Shown here piece after piece: positions 62,223-63,554 of a stretch of DNA of 63,554 bases. A program made the translations under genes and the position numbers. The notes beneath the pieces are model-generated. The model was not told the DNA's origin, did no database searches, and saw nothing but the letters and a program-made list of their open reading frames with translations. Origin of the DNA: Flavobacteriales bacterium (GTDB lineage: Bacteria > Bacteroidota > Bacteroidia > JANQJC01); the NCBI GenBank assembly GCA_028281825.1, contig JANQJC010000015.1, positions 1 to 63,554 on the forward strand, written 5' to 3'. Each line of letters begins with the position of its first letter. The first letter of the stretch is position 1.

Positions 62223-63554
62223 TCAAGATTTCGGTTCCATTCCTGAAGGAACTTCAATCTTTTCTACTTTAACATTCCCTTTATAATTCAAAAGCCTTAA
62301 TTCAATTCTTCTATTTAGCGCCCTACCTTGTGGGTTGTCAGTTCCATCAGGGTACTCATTTGCGGCTACAGGCCTTTTCTCTCCGTATCCCCTTGGTATC
62401 AACCTAGAAGACCTAATCCCTCCTTTACTCACCAGATATTCAACAACCGCTTGGGCCCTTGAGTTAGACAGCCTCAGGTTATACTCATCATTACCCCAAG
62501 AGTCTGTATGCCCACTTATCTCCAACTTCACACTTGGATTGGCATTTAAGAACTTAGCCAACCTCTCCAATTCTGTTCTTGAGTTAGCCTTAATGTTAGC
62601 CTTATTATAGTCAAAGAAGATGTTCTTCAGCACAATGGGCCTACCCGATTTCAACTCCTCTAGGTTGGTCATCACTGGCCTATCCTTATTCATATCAACA
62701 TTGGCAGGGTCTACGTAAGCCTCATTGTATACACTTGCATCTCTTTCAATAAGAGCATCTAACTTATCCTCAATACTACTCATCTTGCTTTTCAGCTCTC
62801 TATTTTCTTCTCTCAATATCTCTGCAATTTGCTTAGCATCCTCACCACTGCTCGCGGCCGCCATTGTTCTCTCCGATTCTCTATTGTCTTTTTCTATTCT
62901 AAGCTCTGCTTCTGCTTTTTCTGCTCTTTGCTCAGCAGCAGCTATTGCAGCATCTTTTTGCTCTATGATAGCATCCTTCTCCCTTATTATCTCATCCTTT
63001 TTATTCAACTCTACCTTCAACTCAGCAATTTCCTTTTTCTTTTCAGCCAGCTGAGCTTCGTAGTCTTGCTTGATTTGGTCTATAGTAAAAGATTGACTTT
63101 CAGACCCTCTGGTCTCCGCCGCTAGCTTAGCGTCAGCAGCCTCTTTGTCTTTTCTCTCTTGCTCTAGGTGTGCAGTCTCTGCAGCTTCCTGGTCTTTACG
63201 CTCTTGTTCCAACCTGGCAGCTTCTGCCGCTTCTGCATCTTTTCTTTCCTGCTCTTTTTTGGCTGCAAGTGCCGCAGCAGCATCCTCTTGCTCTTTCTTC
63301 TCTTGTTCCAACCTGGCAGCTTCTGCCGCTTCCCTGTCTTTTCTCTCCTGTTCTAATCTCTTAGCTTCAATAGCCTCAGATTGAGCTAAACCAGAAGCTT
63401 CGGTCTTACGTTTTTCAAGTTGAGCTACTTCATTGCCACAATCTTTAGCCTCCTGCCTTAACTGCCTCTCCTTGCTTTCAACTTTGCTCAAATTGGCCTG
63501 AGCTACATCAAGCTCCGCTTTTACAACATCAGAAGCCGCTCTGGCATCGTTTGC
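62223..63554 (-). CDS. OmpA-family protein with long coiled coil, 5' end beyond the window
   Basis: The reading frame is open to the right edge of the window, so the N-terminus is missing; the internal TTG at 63491 is not a plausible start. The visible 443 codons encode an alanine/glutamate/lysine-rich coiled coil with imperfect EAARLEQERKDxEAAE units, a second coiled coil with EIAELKVELNKKDEIIREKD, and a C-terminal OmpA domain (IFFDYNKANIKANSRTELER, EISGHTDSWGNDEYNLRLS, GYGEKRPVAA, RRIELRLL). It probably ties the outer membrane or a periplasmic machine to peptidoglycan through a long rod. It lies upstream of the PorE-like gene on the same strand. Confidence 0.9.
   Translation of the reverse strand, partial: ANDARAASDVVKAELDVAQANLSKVESKERQLRQEAKDCGNEVAQLEKRKTEASGLAQSEAIEAKRLEQERKDREAAEAARLEQEKKEQEDAAAALAAKKEQERKDAEAAEAARLEQERKDQEAAETAHLEQERKDKEAADAKLAAETRGSESQSFTIDQIKQDYEAQLAEKKKEIAELKVELNKKDEIIREKDAIIEQKDAAIAAAEQRAEKAEAELRIEKDNRESERTMAAASSGEDAKQIAEILREENRELKSKMSSIEDKLDALIERDASVYNEAYVDPANVDMNKDRPVMTNLEELKSGRPIVLKNIFFDYNKANIKANSRTELERLAKFLNANPSVKLEISGHTDSWGNDEYNLRLSNSRAQAVVEYLVSKGGIRSSRLIPRGYGEKRPVAANEYPDGTDNPQGRALNRRIELRLLNYKGNVKVEKIEVPSGMEPKS

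Noticed and set aside
62110-63554. Possible leucine-zipper DNA-binding protein because of the heptad-rich coiled coil
   Set aside because: The same frame ends in an OmpA peptidoglycan-binding domain, so it is an envelope protein.
1-63554. CRISPR arrays, tRNA and rRNA genes, integrases, IS elements
   Set aside because: No regularly spaced direct repeats, cloverleaf sequences, rRNA segments or transposase motifs were noticed on either strand by reading.

Overview
The window looks like a chromosomal segment from a member of the Bacteroidota, most likely a Cytophagales-type marine or soil bacterium (inference). The evidence is: two proteins with a C-terminal type IX secretion (T9SS) sorting domain; OmpA/TPR/PD40 envelope proteins; the lineage-typical families DUF4783, DUF4834, YfhO and FdtA-type cupins; a carbamoyl-phosphate synthase large subunit of about 940 residues; AT-rich DNA; few Shine-Dalgarno sequences; and repeated TAnnTTTG -7 boxes upstream of genes, the known Bacteroidota promoter element. 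No rRNA, tRNA, CRISPR array, integrase or IS transposase was seen.

Layout. 1-11 kb and 17.6-27.4 kb form a split surface-polysaccharide locus. It holds a FemAB-like protein (cut by the window edge), several GT4 and GT2 glycosyltransferases, a glutamine-dependent AsnB, two methyltransferases, an FdtA cupin and a left-handed beta-helix acyltransferase, a possible Wzy-like membrane protein, a Wzx-like flippase, a sulfotransferase, a GmhA-like SIS protein, a HAD phosphatase and YfhO. Together they suggest a sulfated glycan carrying an acylated 3-amino-deoxy sugar, but several precursor enzymes are not in the window. A housekeeping block sits in the middle (11-17.5 kb: rlmH, DUF4783, nadC, yihY, a very large M1 peptidase, DUF2147).

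27-48.6 kb is mostly housekeeping: carB, an alpha/beta hydrolase, rpmH (too short for routine ORF lists), a degenerate receiver protein, a 1821-residue secreted beta-helix/Ig protein with a T9SS tail, an ABC exporter, a GT2-ECF sigma-rsmG operon, tgt, an LptF/G permease, and a tightly overlapping shikimate operon aroC - DAHP synthase/chorismate mutase - aroB - aroA.

48.8-63.5 kb: a T9SS-exported M1 aminopeptidase, a hairpin-rich repeat element, a small operon (PD40 protein - exonuclease - FAH family - DUF1295), and then a series of large envelope proteins: a TPR/PD40 protein without OmpA, a 1368-residue two-repeat protein, a TPR/PD40/OmpA protein resembling PorE of the T9SS, and an OmpA coiled-coil protein running off the right edge. 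These four look like a peptidoglycan-anchored envelope module.

The most novel observations are the M1 peptidase fused to what looks like an Omp85-type outer-membrane barrel (13.8-17.0 kb) and the 1368-residue repeat protein with its neighbours. No gene-free stretch exceeds 300 bases. The longest, 48559-48851, holds divergent promoters and otherwise AT-rich DNA with nothing recognisable.
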